Assembly (NCBI GenBank): GCA_014773175.1
Contig: VXCM01000065.1
Span: 62,001-126,000, forward strand
Reading direction: 5' to 3'
From: Lucifuga dentata
Taxonomy: Eukaryota; Chordata; Actinopteri; Ophidiiformes; Bythitidae
Length of the DNA stretch: 64,000 nt
Below are positions 23,629 through 35,635 of the stretch, piece after piece. The notes below the pieces were generated by a model. It searched no databases, was not told the origin of the DNA, and saw only the letters and a list, made by a program, of their open reading frames with translations. How positions within the stretch are numbered: position 1 is the first letter of the stretch; every line of letters starts with the position of its first letter. A program made the translations under genes and the position numbers.

Positions 23629-26600
23629 TTAGATGAGATCCCCGATGGGTATACGAGGCAGACAGATGTAAGCCTGTGGGGTCCTGCTGAGGTTGATGGG
23701 GTTGCCGTCCAGACGGATGTCCTCCAGTGCGTTCCTGATGTAGTTGAAATCTTTCAGGTTGCAGAACGTGTCCTCGTGCATCATTTGAATGTTGTTACGC
23801 TGCAAAAGAAGATAGCAGAGGATACATGAGAAATCATCTCCGTGTGTATTGCACTGAATTGCTTCTCTGAACAATTTCTCAAACAATTTTCAGTATTACA
23901 AGGTTCTGATCTCAACTTTGGGAAAAGATTGCATTATAGCACTGGCCAAAAGTATTGTATTTTTGTGTAAACTTAAACAAAGTACCACTCCAAACACAAC
24001 AAAATGAACTTAATGGTGTTTTACAAGTAGTTGCGTATTCATTCAGAACATTCAACTATTCTTTAGACCTAAATTTGGATTTCAGAGTAGGTAATATGAC
24101 TACATTTCTTAAAGTCAGTGAAAACACGTGAAAACGTTTGCTCTGACCCTACCTCAAAGAAGATGTTTTAACTTCCTGTTTGATCTCTGCTAATAATATT
24201 GGTATTTTTCTTCAAATCTTAACAATATGTCAAAAAGTGTCTGCCTACTTAACACTATTAAGAACTATTGGCTTTTTTTTCCCCAGTTGTACTTACTCTA
24301 ACACACTAAAAAAAAAACAAAACAAAACAAAATAGTTGCGTTTGGAGTGGTATTTTAACTCAGAAAGAAAGGTTTACACAAAAATACGGGGGGGGGGGGG
24401 NGGTTGCAATACTTTTGGCCCATGCTGTATGTTTTGAGCATGTCAGGTACTATCTTATCCAGTAGTACGCAGTAATGAGAAAGTAGGCCAAAATACAGTA
24501 GGTACCTGTAGGTGTAGAGATCGCAGGCTGTCTGGCAGAGGCACAGGGATGTAATCGATGTTGTTGTCTGTTAGGTACAGGTACAGCAGGCCAGTCATAT
24601 CCTGAATACAGCGAGATAGATACAGGTTATTGTCAAACCAGACATGGAGATATCAACAGTTCAGAGCTGGAAAATGTCATCTTAGTGTGTGTAGAGGGCC
24701 AAAATACAGAAAAAATGATGCATTTATGGACATGGTCTTAGATGTCTACAAGTGGATCGCAACTGTCAAAGTGAATTGAAATGAAATTAGATGATAAAAG
24801 AATCTAATATAGAGTAAGTGACAGCAGTAGTAACAGTAGTAAGTGTATGTACTTTGAAGGCCTCTTTGTGAATGCCCTTGGAGCCAATGTTGTTCTGGCT
24901 AGCATCGATCAGGGTCATGGTCTCTGGCAGTGCGGGCAGCTGTGAGATGTGATTTTCTCGAATCACCAGCTCCTCCAGGTTAGGCAGGCCCATAAACGCT
25001 TTGTCATCGATGGATGTGATCTCATTGGCAGTTAAGTCGATCCGTTTCAGGTTGTCTGGAAGGAAACAAGACATGGAGTTTTCTGACATTGACTCCAATA
25101 TCTAATATTTTGAACATCCCTGGTCTAATATTGAAACAAAGCCATGTTCGTTCAAACAGGAAACATACTCATTGAGGCAAAGTCAGACTTGTTGATCTTG
25201 GTGATTCTGTTGTAGCGAGCGTAGAAGTGAGTGGTCTCTTTGGGGAGAGGTAGTACACTATCCAGCTTCAAGTCATCACAGTAGACGGAACCACCGAGGC
25301 ACGTGCACAGCAAGCAAGTGGGCATACCTGCAGCACATGGATGAAGTAAAGAAGTAGAGGAGAGCGAGGGAGCAAAATATGAGGCAGAATGAGTTTGAGA
25401 AGACAGTTGGTAGTTCCTGAACTCAAAAAACCCACAAGTCAAACAGTAAAATAAGACATCAGTTACCCCCTTTAGCGCTGGAGGATTTCAGTCATGCATT
25501 TCCACTTCTCCTCCCTAAATTCTAAAATAAAAGGAGACTTTAATTGTACTTCTCTATCTGCAGTGCCTTCGTTGTCGATACTAACCTCGCCTGTCAACTT
25601 CAGGCTCTTCAGGCTCATCAGGCTTAATAGGCTTATCAGGCTCCTCAGGCTCTGGCAACCCAGAGTCCACTGATCCTTCAACACCCCCAGCACCCTCCTG
25701 AGGGGGTGTTGTCAGAAGCAGCTCCTCCTCTTGTTAGAGACAAGATTAGGGGTTAAAGAAACAGGTTAGACCAGCATGGGGATGAAAAGTCTGGCAACCA
25801 GCAGCCCACTGTTTGCCTCAGTGATAAGTTGCACATATTAGAGTATGACATTTAACTGATAATGTAAGTTAAATGAAAATGGATTTTTGTTGGTGTTAAT
25901 TAAATGAGATATGACTTGATGAGTGGTTAAATTGTGCTTGTTAGGAAGTCAGATTAAAAGGGGTTCATATAAAGCTTATTCATCTTTTATTTGAACATTT
26001 GGCTTGAGATTTTCATTAATCACAATGTAGAAGAAGACAAAACATATTCAGATTAGACTAGGTGTCAAGAAGTACTTTGAATATATATATATATATAAAT
26101 ATTTTGTAGTTGTGCCAAGATCTAAAGTAAATCATTGCTCAAGTAAACTCCACAGACGAAGTGCCAGCGCTGGAGTCAGTTCCTGCGATAAATTTTAAAC
26201 TGTTTGAAGTGTTTCCATCACCAGTAAACTGGTTACCAGCTCCATTCCTGTAACTTAAACTTTGCGATCTTGAACTAATGAGATCGAAGGAGACAAAGAG
26301 GAAAATAAAGCTATATTCTGTACTGATATACACATAGAGATAGAAAGGCCATTTTCTATACATTACTGCAATGACTACCAAAACATTTGGAACGTGACAT
26401 TAGCAAATTTGAGTTACTTAGTTCAGTTTTCAGAAAGAAAACCAGAACCAGAACTAGAACTTTAAACCCAGTGACTACTGTGTTGGAGGAAACTCAAGGG
26501 AGCTCCCGTATACTGTATAAAGATTCATTGACAACAGCACTGATATATTATTGGTCAAAAATATCAATTTTTTGGAATAATTTTTGGTTTGAGAGGTTTC

Positions 26601-29600
26601 TATTATTGCTCTATCCTCTAACATACCCAATCTTAGATACTGACCTTTATCAGTGCCAGGGAGCAGAGTGACCTCAGCATCTCCAGAGCCAGAGGCCCCA
26701 GAACTTCCGGAGACCCCAAAGTCTCCAGAGATCCCTAAGTCTCCAGATGCCCCAGAGACCCCTAAGTCTCCAGAGGCTCCTGAGATCCCTAAGTCTCCAG
26801 ATGCCCCAGAAACCCCTAAGTCTCCAGAGGCTCCAAGATCCCCTGAGGCCCCTGAGACTCCTGAGAATTCCCCAGAAGCACCAGATGCCTCCTCAGGGGT
26901 AGTTTCGGTAATGAAAGGCACCTCTTCCCCTTGTTAGAGCCAAGGTAGCGGGGTTAGGAGATAAGAAGTTATGAGGGTGGGGGGNATGGACAATCAATCA
27001 ACCCATTAACCAATAAATCACATTCACATGTCACATGACAGGAAGTTAGACTGACAATGATTATGAGAAACACACATAGCACTGACAAACAGTAGACCAA
27101 ATGACAAGAAACATACAAGAAAATAAGAGATTGTCAACATTTAACTACATTTAAAAAAGGACGCAGTTAAATGTAATTTGAAAATCATATAACGGCACAT
27201 GTATTATTTCAAGAAATACTGGTGGTATAAGCCACATCTAAAATCTTGACATGGTGATCTTTTATCCTGATCCTGGAAAGTCCACTGTTAATGGACTTTT
27301 GGTCACTAACCAGGGTTTTCCAGGACCAGACATGAAGAAACACACTTCTACTCTGTAAAAGTTTAGGTACTAACCTCCAGGTAACAATATTATTCCTGAG
27401 TCCCCAGAAACCCCAGAGCTTCCAGAAGCTCCTGAGCCCAGGAGATCTCCAGAGAATCCAGAACCAAACAGGTCTCCAGACCCTCCAGAGCCCAGGGGGA
27501 AATCCCCAGAAATCCCAGAGCCTCCAGAGCCAATGTCCCCAGAGGCTCCAGAACTTCCAGATCCTGAAAGATCCCCAGATCCCCCAGAGCTAAGGAGGTC
27601 CCCAGAACCTCCAGAGCCCAAAAGGAGATCACCAGAGCTCCCAAAGCTACCAGAGGCCAGGAGATCTCCTGAGCCTCCAGACCCAGGAGCCCCAGAAGCT
27701 CCTGAGGTTCCAGACCCCACAGAGCCCCCAAAATCCCCGGAGATAGGAAGGATGTCAATGGGCGTCAGACGCAGCTCCTCCTCTTGTTAGAGACAAGATT
27801 AGATATTAATAAACAGACAGATTGGCGTGAAATAGATCAATAATCAGGTTTGGATCCTGTGAGTTAACAACAATGATTAGGTTATTAGGACAAATGGACT
27901 GAACAGTACACATTTAACCATTAACAGCTAGTTAAATGGAAGACATGCACAGGGAAAGGATGATTGCTGGGAGAGGGTTTACTTGTAGAGGCAGGAAAGT
28001 AGAGAATAAATTTCTGTCTCTTTGTTTTCTTTCTTTCTTTCTTTCTTTTTTCTTTTTTTTTTTTTTTTTTTTTTTTGTTATAATGACAATATGAGCATAT
28101 GTAGTGACTTTATGTCTGTGAGTACGCAGACTTAAATGTGTGAGATTTTTCATACCTTTCTGTGTGTCTGGACCCATGAGAACCCCAGATCCATCTGAAC
28201 CCTGAGGGATAAGCTGTGGTTTTAGCGGCACCTCTTCTTCCTCCTCCTCCTCCTCCTCTGCCACCTGTTCTTCTTCCAAAGAGGCCTCGGGGACAGGGTA
28301 GGTATAGTCAGGTGGGGCCAGTGTTCCAATTTCTATCTGGGGAAGACAGAAGCAGTGATCATCAGTAAAGTTTACAAAAGATCTTTAATCATTGCTGCTC
28401 CTTCACTGCAGCCCAAGGTAAATAAATAATTTATAAATGAATCAACATATTGGAGTTTTCATCAAAACTAAGATACTGGACTAGGCTAGTGTCATACTTG
28501 TGAAAAAAATGTAAAGAACATTTTCACCTCTGGAAACTTAGTGGATGAAATTTCCAAAACAAAAGTGAATATCTGACAAGTCTGAGTCAATAACTGTGTT
28601 GCAAGAATTATCTGCAACCCAAAATAGTAAATTAAAAACCGAAATCGCTTAATTCTGTTGTTTTTGTCAGAATCTGTTTTGGAACTCTAATAGCAACAGC
28701 ACATGAATGCAGAAAATAAACATTTTCAGTCATCAATTCCTGAGAATCACCTATAAAAGAATCATTTAGACATGCCAAGTACTGCATTTAGACACTCATC
28801 ATCCACTGGGCTCAAGACAGAATCAGCGTGAAGTTTATAGTGAAGAAGACGTCAGTTGAGGTAACTTAAGATACTGAGATGTTGCATGAAAAAAGGAGAA
28901 GTAAGTTGTTGATTAAGACAAGACCGACAACATGACTCAGACTCAGTAAGATTAGCATGATCATAAGATCAGCATGATCACAGCATGATGAATAGGATTA
29001 GCATGATCATTTGGCAATGGTCTTGACTTCACAAAAACCTCAAAAGTATGGATGCTGCTCTTTAATGTATGATTGGTAATGTAATGGTAAACAATAAGGT
29101 ACACAGATGAACTATGACCTCTGATAGTTGATCATCATATGGCAAACAGCTATGTAAACAAAACTGGTAAAATTTAAGAAAAAAAAACTGTAATTAAAGC
29201 TTTCTCTAAAAGCCCAAATATTTTCCCAATGCATGATGGGACAAACTTTAAACTTCCTGCTTCTGACCCTGAACATGACAAGCAAGTATAGAAAATGATC
29301 AATTTTGGGATAGTCAGGCACAAAAGCAGAGATTAACTTTCTAAGGTTCTGGTTTTATTATATATAGTTATTATATATAGTACGCATTTTTAACAACCCT
29401 TAAAAAAAAAAAAAAAAGNAAAAAAAAAAAAAAAAGGAAAACACTGAAAAAGGAAATCAAAATCAAACAACAGGAGAAATAAGCTACAGAACCAAGAATC
29501 TCTGATCTGAGGTGACACAGGTCAACAATCTGTCCTTATCAAAACACAACACAACAAAACATCAGCACAGCTCCATACCTTCACTTTCCTATAATTATCA

Positions 29601-32600
29601 CAAGATGGCAGCAAAGTGCTTAAATTAAGTATCCAGGGTCACAGACAGAAAGACTCAGGTGAAACTTTTAGTCACAAATTTCAGTGGATATTAATCTTCT
29701 TGATGGCCTCAATGATAGTTGCAGTGACAGCAACAGAATATTCATTTTCAGGGATAAAAAACTAAAACAAAATAGTAAACAGCCACAATTAACTCAATCC
29801 AAAGACAAAGCAAAATCACTTCTGAACATGCATATAAAGCATAACAACAGATATAGAAAAGCAGATGAACATAGGTCTAACAGAGGGTTCAGAAAAGAAC
29901 CTAAGAGCAAAACCATGCATATTCCTGTGTCCTATCAGACTTTTTAAAAAAAAATTGAAAAGTTTAAGTTTGTTTATTAAATATGATGAGAAATAACAAA
30001 TCAAAGCACAACTCTGCCAAATGTACAAATCTTAATGAATTAGCAATTTTTGATCCTTCATTAAAATCTCCAGGTCTTTTCATCTGGCCGTATGTTGCAT
30101 TTACAGTCACTGCAGCTGCTCAGACCTGCAGTTCTGTTATTGTCCATATGAGGGCAATGAAACCCCACACACTGCCACAGGTAATACCTGACACTCTCTG
30201 ACGCCCAACAAGGCTGACTCAATCTTGGAATGGTCCTTGTGGAACCAAGACACACATGGTAGCTGCAAGAATCCATGTTTTAGTCTTTTCAGCTACTTTC
30301 AACCTGCATAATTATGTGTCTTTAAGCCAAAAGATGTAACAATATAATCAACATCAGCACAATCATTTGAGAGTGCAGCTTTTAAGTGACAGAGGCCAAA
30401 AATATGCCTGATGATTAATCAATATCCGATTCAAGATATTCAGGGCAGCAATGAACAGAGATAGAAAACTGAATGTCACATGTTAGTGGTTGGCAGAGGC
30501 AGAGTTTGGGATATAACAAGGTAGGCCTTTGAAAAGTCCTGCATAGAGTTAGCTCGTTGCAGCTCTCTCCTCCATTTCCCCCATCCCCAAAGTAAACAAG
30601 CACACCCGAGGGAAAAGAGGAGACGAAATGCTGGATGCCAAAAATACAGAAAAAATAACTTAACACGGGAATACAGAATGCACAGGGAGAGCCGCTGAAT
30701 GTGAGCATCGAGTCAGACGAATTATCTGTGGATGCATTCAGCAAGATAAATGTTTCAGCAACAAAATACTGAAATAATTGTTCTCAGCTGACTTGTTGCA
30801 AAACATCTGAATTTTTGCAACCAGAATAATTTGCCAAATTGTTAGTGTACTACACAGGCATGAACATAATGTGATAGTTCTCTGAGTGTTGCAGTACCAT
30901 GGATACTAAGCATTAGTTCACCCCAATATACAACATGAACAGAGGTGGAAAGTAACTAAGTACTTTGACTGTATCTAAGTACTGTTTTGGGCTATTTTAA
31001 GTACATTTTTTTTCTTATACTTTTACTTCAGTACAGTCCTTTTTACTTTTTAATCCATATCATTTATCCAGTTGCTGTAGTTTGTGGTTACGTTGCAGAT
31101 AAAGATTTTAACATACAAAACATAAGATAATAGCATAAAATATGAACATAAAATCAGTATATGAGCTTCAACACTAAATACTGTTAATACATAAATAATT
31201 TAACCTTCTGTAATGGGTTATTTGTAATGAAAAATACTTTCATTTTTGATACATAAGTGAATTTTGCTACTTATACTGTCATTTTAAATTTGAAATGCAG
31301 AGCTTTCATGTGTATTAGAGTATATCAAAGTAGAGTATATTTCTACTTTTATGTAAGTAAAGGATCTGAATATGTCTAAAAAAGATAAGGTCAGTGTTTC
31401 CTGTTTGTCTTGAAAAAAGATGATTTAAGATTCATAACAGGTGCAATCAAGATAAATTAATAATTTTGATGGAATTATAAGAGCCAAGGCTGGATGTGGT
31501 ACTTCTGTAGTTGTTTTCTAAAGTGCATATATGAAGAGCAATGGATGGGCCATTACAAGATTCAGAAATGTAATATTTATTATAGGGCTACTGCAGTGAC
31601 TTTCATTGTATGAGTGTAAATATAATTGTTTCCACACTTCTTTTATAAACATATTTAAGAATTAAATTCAGCAACTTCAATAACTAATCTGGCTTGCACT
31701 GGAAGGTATAATTTGAGTCATGGGAAAAATGGTTACAGACAGATTTGTGTTTCTCAACTTAAGAGGGTGTTTAGAAATGAAAAAGCATGCAGATTTTTGA
31801 ATGCAGCAGACCAGAGACGATTTGCTTGGATAAAATCGTAGATGAGCCTTTGCTTCTTTCTAAAGAAACATACCCAGAGGAGAGAGAAGGTAATTACTAA
31901 AAGAGAGCTGGATGTGGAAAGTAAAGAGTCAGCATTCCAGAGGCACGGATCTCATCGTTGCTTTACTTCTCCCTTGATACTTGATTTGTGTGTGTAAAAT
32001 CAATTTAATCTCAGCCTATCTCAGGAGCTTCCCTTCTCACCTTTAACATTTTTGTCAACAAATAAAATGACAGGTTCTCGTATGATATTTCTCCACATGG
32101 AAATCATAACAGTTTAAACTTTGAGAATTTTTTTCTGCACGTGACAGGATGAGTTGGAGTGGGAACTTGAAACAAACTGGTTTTTCTCTTCCTACTCCTA
32201 AAAAAAATCATTCTAATACACTGCATCATTTCCAAAATCATCCAAGATTGTTAAAAAAAACAATACAATACACTCCTCCCTACAGTAATCTGTAACATTT
32301 GCAATACTTTGCATGAATTCAGTTGATTCAGATTTACCGCCCTATTTTAGCTAGCTCTTCTACATCTTGTAATATGAGCTAAATCTGCATTGGATTGTGG
32401 GAAAAGTCTTAGACTACTGCAGTGGTGTGAGTGCACGCCAGACGACTCCACATCAGGTTTAACTTAGAGGCTCAGAAGAAGCCTGTTGAGAATTTGATGT
32501 GGACGATTTCCCTCATGCCATCTTGACATCGGTTTGGCCTAATTTCCTTGTTACAGAGAAATGGGATCATGAAATTTGGCTGAAGCTCGCCTTCCAAATG

Positions 32601-33312
32601 TGGAGTAAGGGGCTGGCAGCATCATATCGAACTGTGGCTGATTTAAAGGCCACTTCTAGAAACTGTTTTTTCCTGTTAGCAAACCTTTCTGCCATGATTC
32701 TCTGCTTAAAGCTGTTGTGCAGAGCAGAATAGCAAAGGGACTAAAAGGCACAGAAATGTCTGTTTTGTGCAGCATGTGTAATAGCAGCTTAACCTATGAT
32801 ATAATAATCATCAGAGTAGGTTACACGTCTAAAGAAATGAGTCCATACCAGCTGTTTACATTGCACGCCACATCACTTGTTGAAACTTTATATTTTGAAT
32901 GTTGAGAAAATGGTCATTGATCATGTTCCTGCATCGGTATTCCATGCTTCCACACGTGATTCTTCGGACCTTTGCACAGCAAAGAATGTATTTAGTTGCT
33001 GTGAGATTAAACATGCACCATTTTACTGATATATTTAAACATATGAAACAAAAACATCTATCATCGGGGCATAAATATTGCTTGGGGTGATAACTTCTCC
33101 AGATGCAAATGGATTTCAGTCTGTGAAAGATTCAAGGATAAAAAGCCTAGATGTTGGCTGTTCTGAGAATAAAAGTGAAATATTTTGGCCACAAATAGTG
33201 CAAATCTGGAGAGCAGTCTGTCCGTCTTCCAAAAGACCCCAGTTGGCATCAGCAGGATGCCTGTCTGCACTCTGAACTTAGTGACCTCACATCAAAACCA
33301 GGAAACAACTGG

Positions 33313-33359
<47 letters not shown>

Positions 33360-33380
33360 NCAAAACCAGGAAACAACTGG

Positions 33381-33427
<47 letters not shown>

Positions 33428-33980
33428 GTTTAAAATGTGAGATGCATTGCACATTTTAATGATTTGTAATATTTTGATTTGCTGCCTCTCTCTCTCCACA
33501 AATGTTCCAGGAATCACTCAGTTTCATGAGCAGCAGGAAAACTGCACTCAGGAAAAATTGTTGAGTTTAAGAGATAATTAACCAGTAACTGAGCATCTGC
33601 ACTAGATTTGTCATATGAAGGGCATTTTTAAAGATCTCCGGGCATTCCAGTGAGCTTCTTCAATAGTAACTATGGATCAAGTAATGATCAACCCATGACA
33701 TTAAAAATAAAACCACAGCTAGCTTCTGTTAACCATACCTGGATTTCTAAAATTAAATAGCAGGATCTTTGCTGATGTAGTTTCTTACCTGAGGATCATC
33801 AATTGTCAGCCCATCCTCATAGTCATAGATATCCTGGTTCTCCGAATTTAAATGATCTAGATCCACATCATAGTTGCCACTGTCGTACGTGTCCAAATCC
33901 ACTTGTCGGGAAAATCTGGGACTGGCCACCACCGCTTTGAGGACGAAGAGTCCCAACACGAGCCGCACAAGCATCCTCAT
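23629..33980 (-). CDS. epyc: Epiphycan (class III small leucine-rich proteoglycan) with expanded Ser-Gly region
   Basis: Epiphycan is a secreted cartilage matrix proteoglycan. Coding exons 5'->3': 33980-33789, 28336-28156, 27782-27375, 26929-26645, 25729-25586, 25327-25169, 25055-24853, 24601-24506, 23799-23629. Phases agree and the sum is 612 residues, against 322 that I recall for human. The start MRMLVRLVLG opens a signal peptide; the exon acceptor (GCAAAG|GCGG at 33988) leaves the upstream ATG at 33995 outside the exon. Acidic, Tyr-rich sequence (DYEDGL) and a poly-Glu tract follow. Three extra exons come next, two of them crowded with Ser-Gly. The class III cysteine cluster C-X2-C-X-C-X6-C (CLLCTCLGGSVYC) and leucine-rich repeats (LKRIDLTANEITSI, LYLYLTDNNIDYIP) follow, then the conserved ear ending RTPQAYICLPRIPIGDLI. 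The neighbours lumican and decorin confirm the cluster. Confidence 0.93.
23937..24429. mobile_element. Tc1/mariner-like MITE in epiphycan intron
   Basis: Inverted ends are TAGCACTGGCCAAAAGTATTG on the left and CAATACTTTTGGCCCATGCTGTA on the right. Internal inverted blocks follow (TTTTTGTGTAAACTT and GGTTTACACAAAAATAC). TA on both sides fits Tc1/mariner target duplication. It contains a G homopolymer with an N at 24401. Confidence 0.75.
25586..25729 (-). other. epyc: Extra epiphycan exon, acidic/proline type
   Basis: A 144-nt phase 1-1 exon. It opens with the same EEEL-LT-P motif as the 27782-27375 exon but continues as Glu/Pro/Asp/Lys-rich sequence (PEEPDKPIKPDEPEEP) with few Ser-Gly. Donor is GTTAGT. 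The acceptor flank CTAATCTTGTCTCTAACAAG is identical to that of the 27782 exon. Confidence 0.8.
26645..26929 (-). repeat. epyc: Extra epiphycan exon, Ser-Gly minisatellite type 1
   Basis: A 285-nt phase 1-1 exon with 9-residue (27-bp) repeats of SGASGDLGV and SGASGDLGI form. I count about 17 Ser-Gly dipeptides. The acceptor TCTAACAAG matches the sister exons; the donor is GTCAGT. Confidence 0.85.
27375..27782 (-). repeat. epyc: Extra epiphycan exon, Ser-Gly type 2
   Basis: A 408-nt phase 1-1 exon with irregular repeats of GSGGSGDLL form. I count about 28 Ser-Gly dipeptides. The acceptor flank is identical to the 25729 exon; the donor is GTTAGT. Confidence 0.85.
28018..28077. repeat. (CTTT)n / poly-T tract
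   Basis: A TTTC-rich run passes into a T homopolymer in the epiphycan intron between 28156 and 27782. Confidence 0.85.
30942..31378. mobile_element. Teleost hAT-like non-autonomous repeat
   Basis: It begins AGAGGTGGAAAGTAACTAAG and ends near GTAAAGGATCTGAATA. These edges belong to a very common fish interspersed repeat I remember as a non-autonomous DNA transposon. It is degraded and the right end lacks the usual CTTCCACC terminus. Confidence 0.6.
33293..33427. repeat. GAT trinucleotide repeat inside a duplicated assembly overlap
   Basis: A 67-bp unit (33293-33359: unique CAAAACCAGGAAACAACTGG plus GAT repeats) is repeated exactly at 33361-33427 after a single N at 33360. Confidence 0.9.
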
Positions 33981-35379
33981 ATTCCGCCTTTGCATGGACA
34001 GAGAAATGTGAGATCAAGAGAGGAACTGTTGAGGATAGATTCCATATAGAATATAAGCTTATGAGTTAAGTTATTTTTCAGGTTGTTATTTGCTGTAATT
34101 CATCCCATGCAGCTGGTAAAATTTAAAAAAAGGTACACTGCCTAAGCGATAAATGAAAACAGGCACTAAAATACCTGCTGGAAATGCAAACTTAGAGAAT
34201 TTGCTTCAGATAATTATGTTTCAATTTATTCACTACTACAAAGCCTCTGATGACAGTTGAAGACATGCTGTTTTTTGTCTAAAAACATGGATGGTTCAAC
34301 AGTACAAGTTATATGTACATACTTAAAATACACAGTCAGTGGCATTGGCTAATTGGTGTGCTAAAGACTGAAGTTTGACATTGGGTCAAAAGTACGCACA
34401 TCACTGACGTCAGAGAATTCAGTATTCATTACTGAGGTGAAGACAGCCTGAGGGACTGAAATATGAGGGCCTCTTTCCTTGCTGTAGCCTGAGGCAGCAG
34501 CCATCTTGGCTCAAATCAGTGCAGGCCTGTGGCATGTCAAAGGTCAAAAGTCAGAGTTGATCTGATACTGAACCATGGGAACCTAGTTGTGGGTCTGCAG
34601 GGTTGAACACTTGTGAGAAATTTCCTTTCAGCCTGTTGCTTCCCTTTGAGGAGGCTTACTGGTTGATGCATTGAGGTGTAATCTTTGAAATGGGGATTTT
34701 GGGTTTGTTTCCTGTAAAATACCATTAAGGCTGCATTTGAATTTCTATATTTTGGCTGGGGCTTCTATTATTTTTCACAATCACACCATATAGTCGTTCC
34801 AATTGGCTTTTGGTAGAAACACAGAATAAAATCCTTATTTTGGCTATAACTGACACGTGATTTTTTGTTGAATGTTTGAGGAAAGACACATACAAGAGTG
34901 TTCTTTTCTGCTTCAAGCTTAAATTAGCACGAACTGTAAGATCTTTTATTCCCTGGCCTAGATAGCTGATGTTCATAATATTGTTCATTTAATCTGACAG
35001 GTGTGGTAAGATTAGGAGGATGGTTCACGTTAATCCCAGGTGGTAAATACTAATAGGATTATCATATGTTAATTATCTCTTAATTAGCTGGCACCACAAA
35101 AATTAGCCGTAAGAATTAATCATCTGACTGTAGGAATTTTTAAAGCACACAGTGGCAGGTGTAGTAATACAAAGGCCTGAGACAGATCATCTTTAGCTTG
35201 CAGAAGCAAGTTAAAGATGTCTTTGAAAAGAGTCCTTTAGGCCGGGTCAGAGAAATGGAGAGCGAGGGAAGGGAAGAAGAGAAGAAAAGAGAAAATCAGT
35301 GAGATGGAGAGATGTGGACAAGATGTTGGCCCTCAGGGTTAGATGGAGAGAGTGAGGAAAAGACTGAGCAAGGGAGAGA

Positions 35380-35595
35380 GAGAGAAGGGTGAGAGAGAGA
35401 GCAAGAGAGAGAGAGAGAGAGAGAGAGGTTTCTAACTCGACCCCTCACCCTTTACAGAGGTCCTTTATGAGGCCCAGTCGCTGCCTGTCTCAGCACTCAA
35501 ACTCCAAATTCCACCGAGGTTTGTGGACAGGATGGCAGTGCAGTTATGGCTGCAAGGAAAAGCTTCATTCAGCAATGAGGGCACTCAAACACACA

Positions 35596-35632
<37 letters not shown>
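35380..35632. repeat. (GA)n and (CA)n microsatellites
   Basis: A GA run lies at about 35380-35427 and a CA run at about 35598-35632, both in the presumed epiphycan intron 1. No coding content. Confidence 0.85.

Positions 35633-35635
<3 letters not shown>

Larger units (their letters stand above)
28337..33788. other. Epiphycan intron 2 (about 5.4 kb)
   Basis: No exon-like segment was found between the poly-Glu exon and the signal-peptide exon. It holds an A homopolymer with an N at 29419, a hAT-like element at about 30942-31378, and a GAT repeat at 33313-33427. Confidence 0.6.

Noticed and set aside
26653..27790. Plus-strand open frames rich in SPEAPE/PKSPE repeats
   Set aside because: They are antisense reads of the epiphycan Ser-Gly exons; repeat periodicity keeps several frames open. 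The minus-strand frame has matching splice sites and phases.
33185..33517. Poly-Asp, poly-Met, poly-His and poly-Ile open frames
   Set aside because: They arise from the duplicated GAT repeat and contain an N; no exon context.
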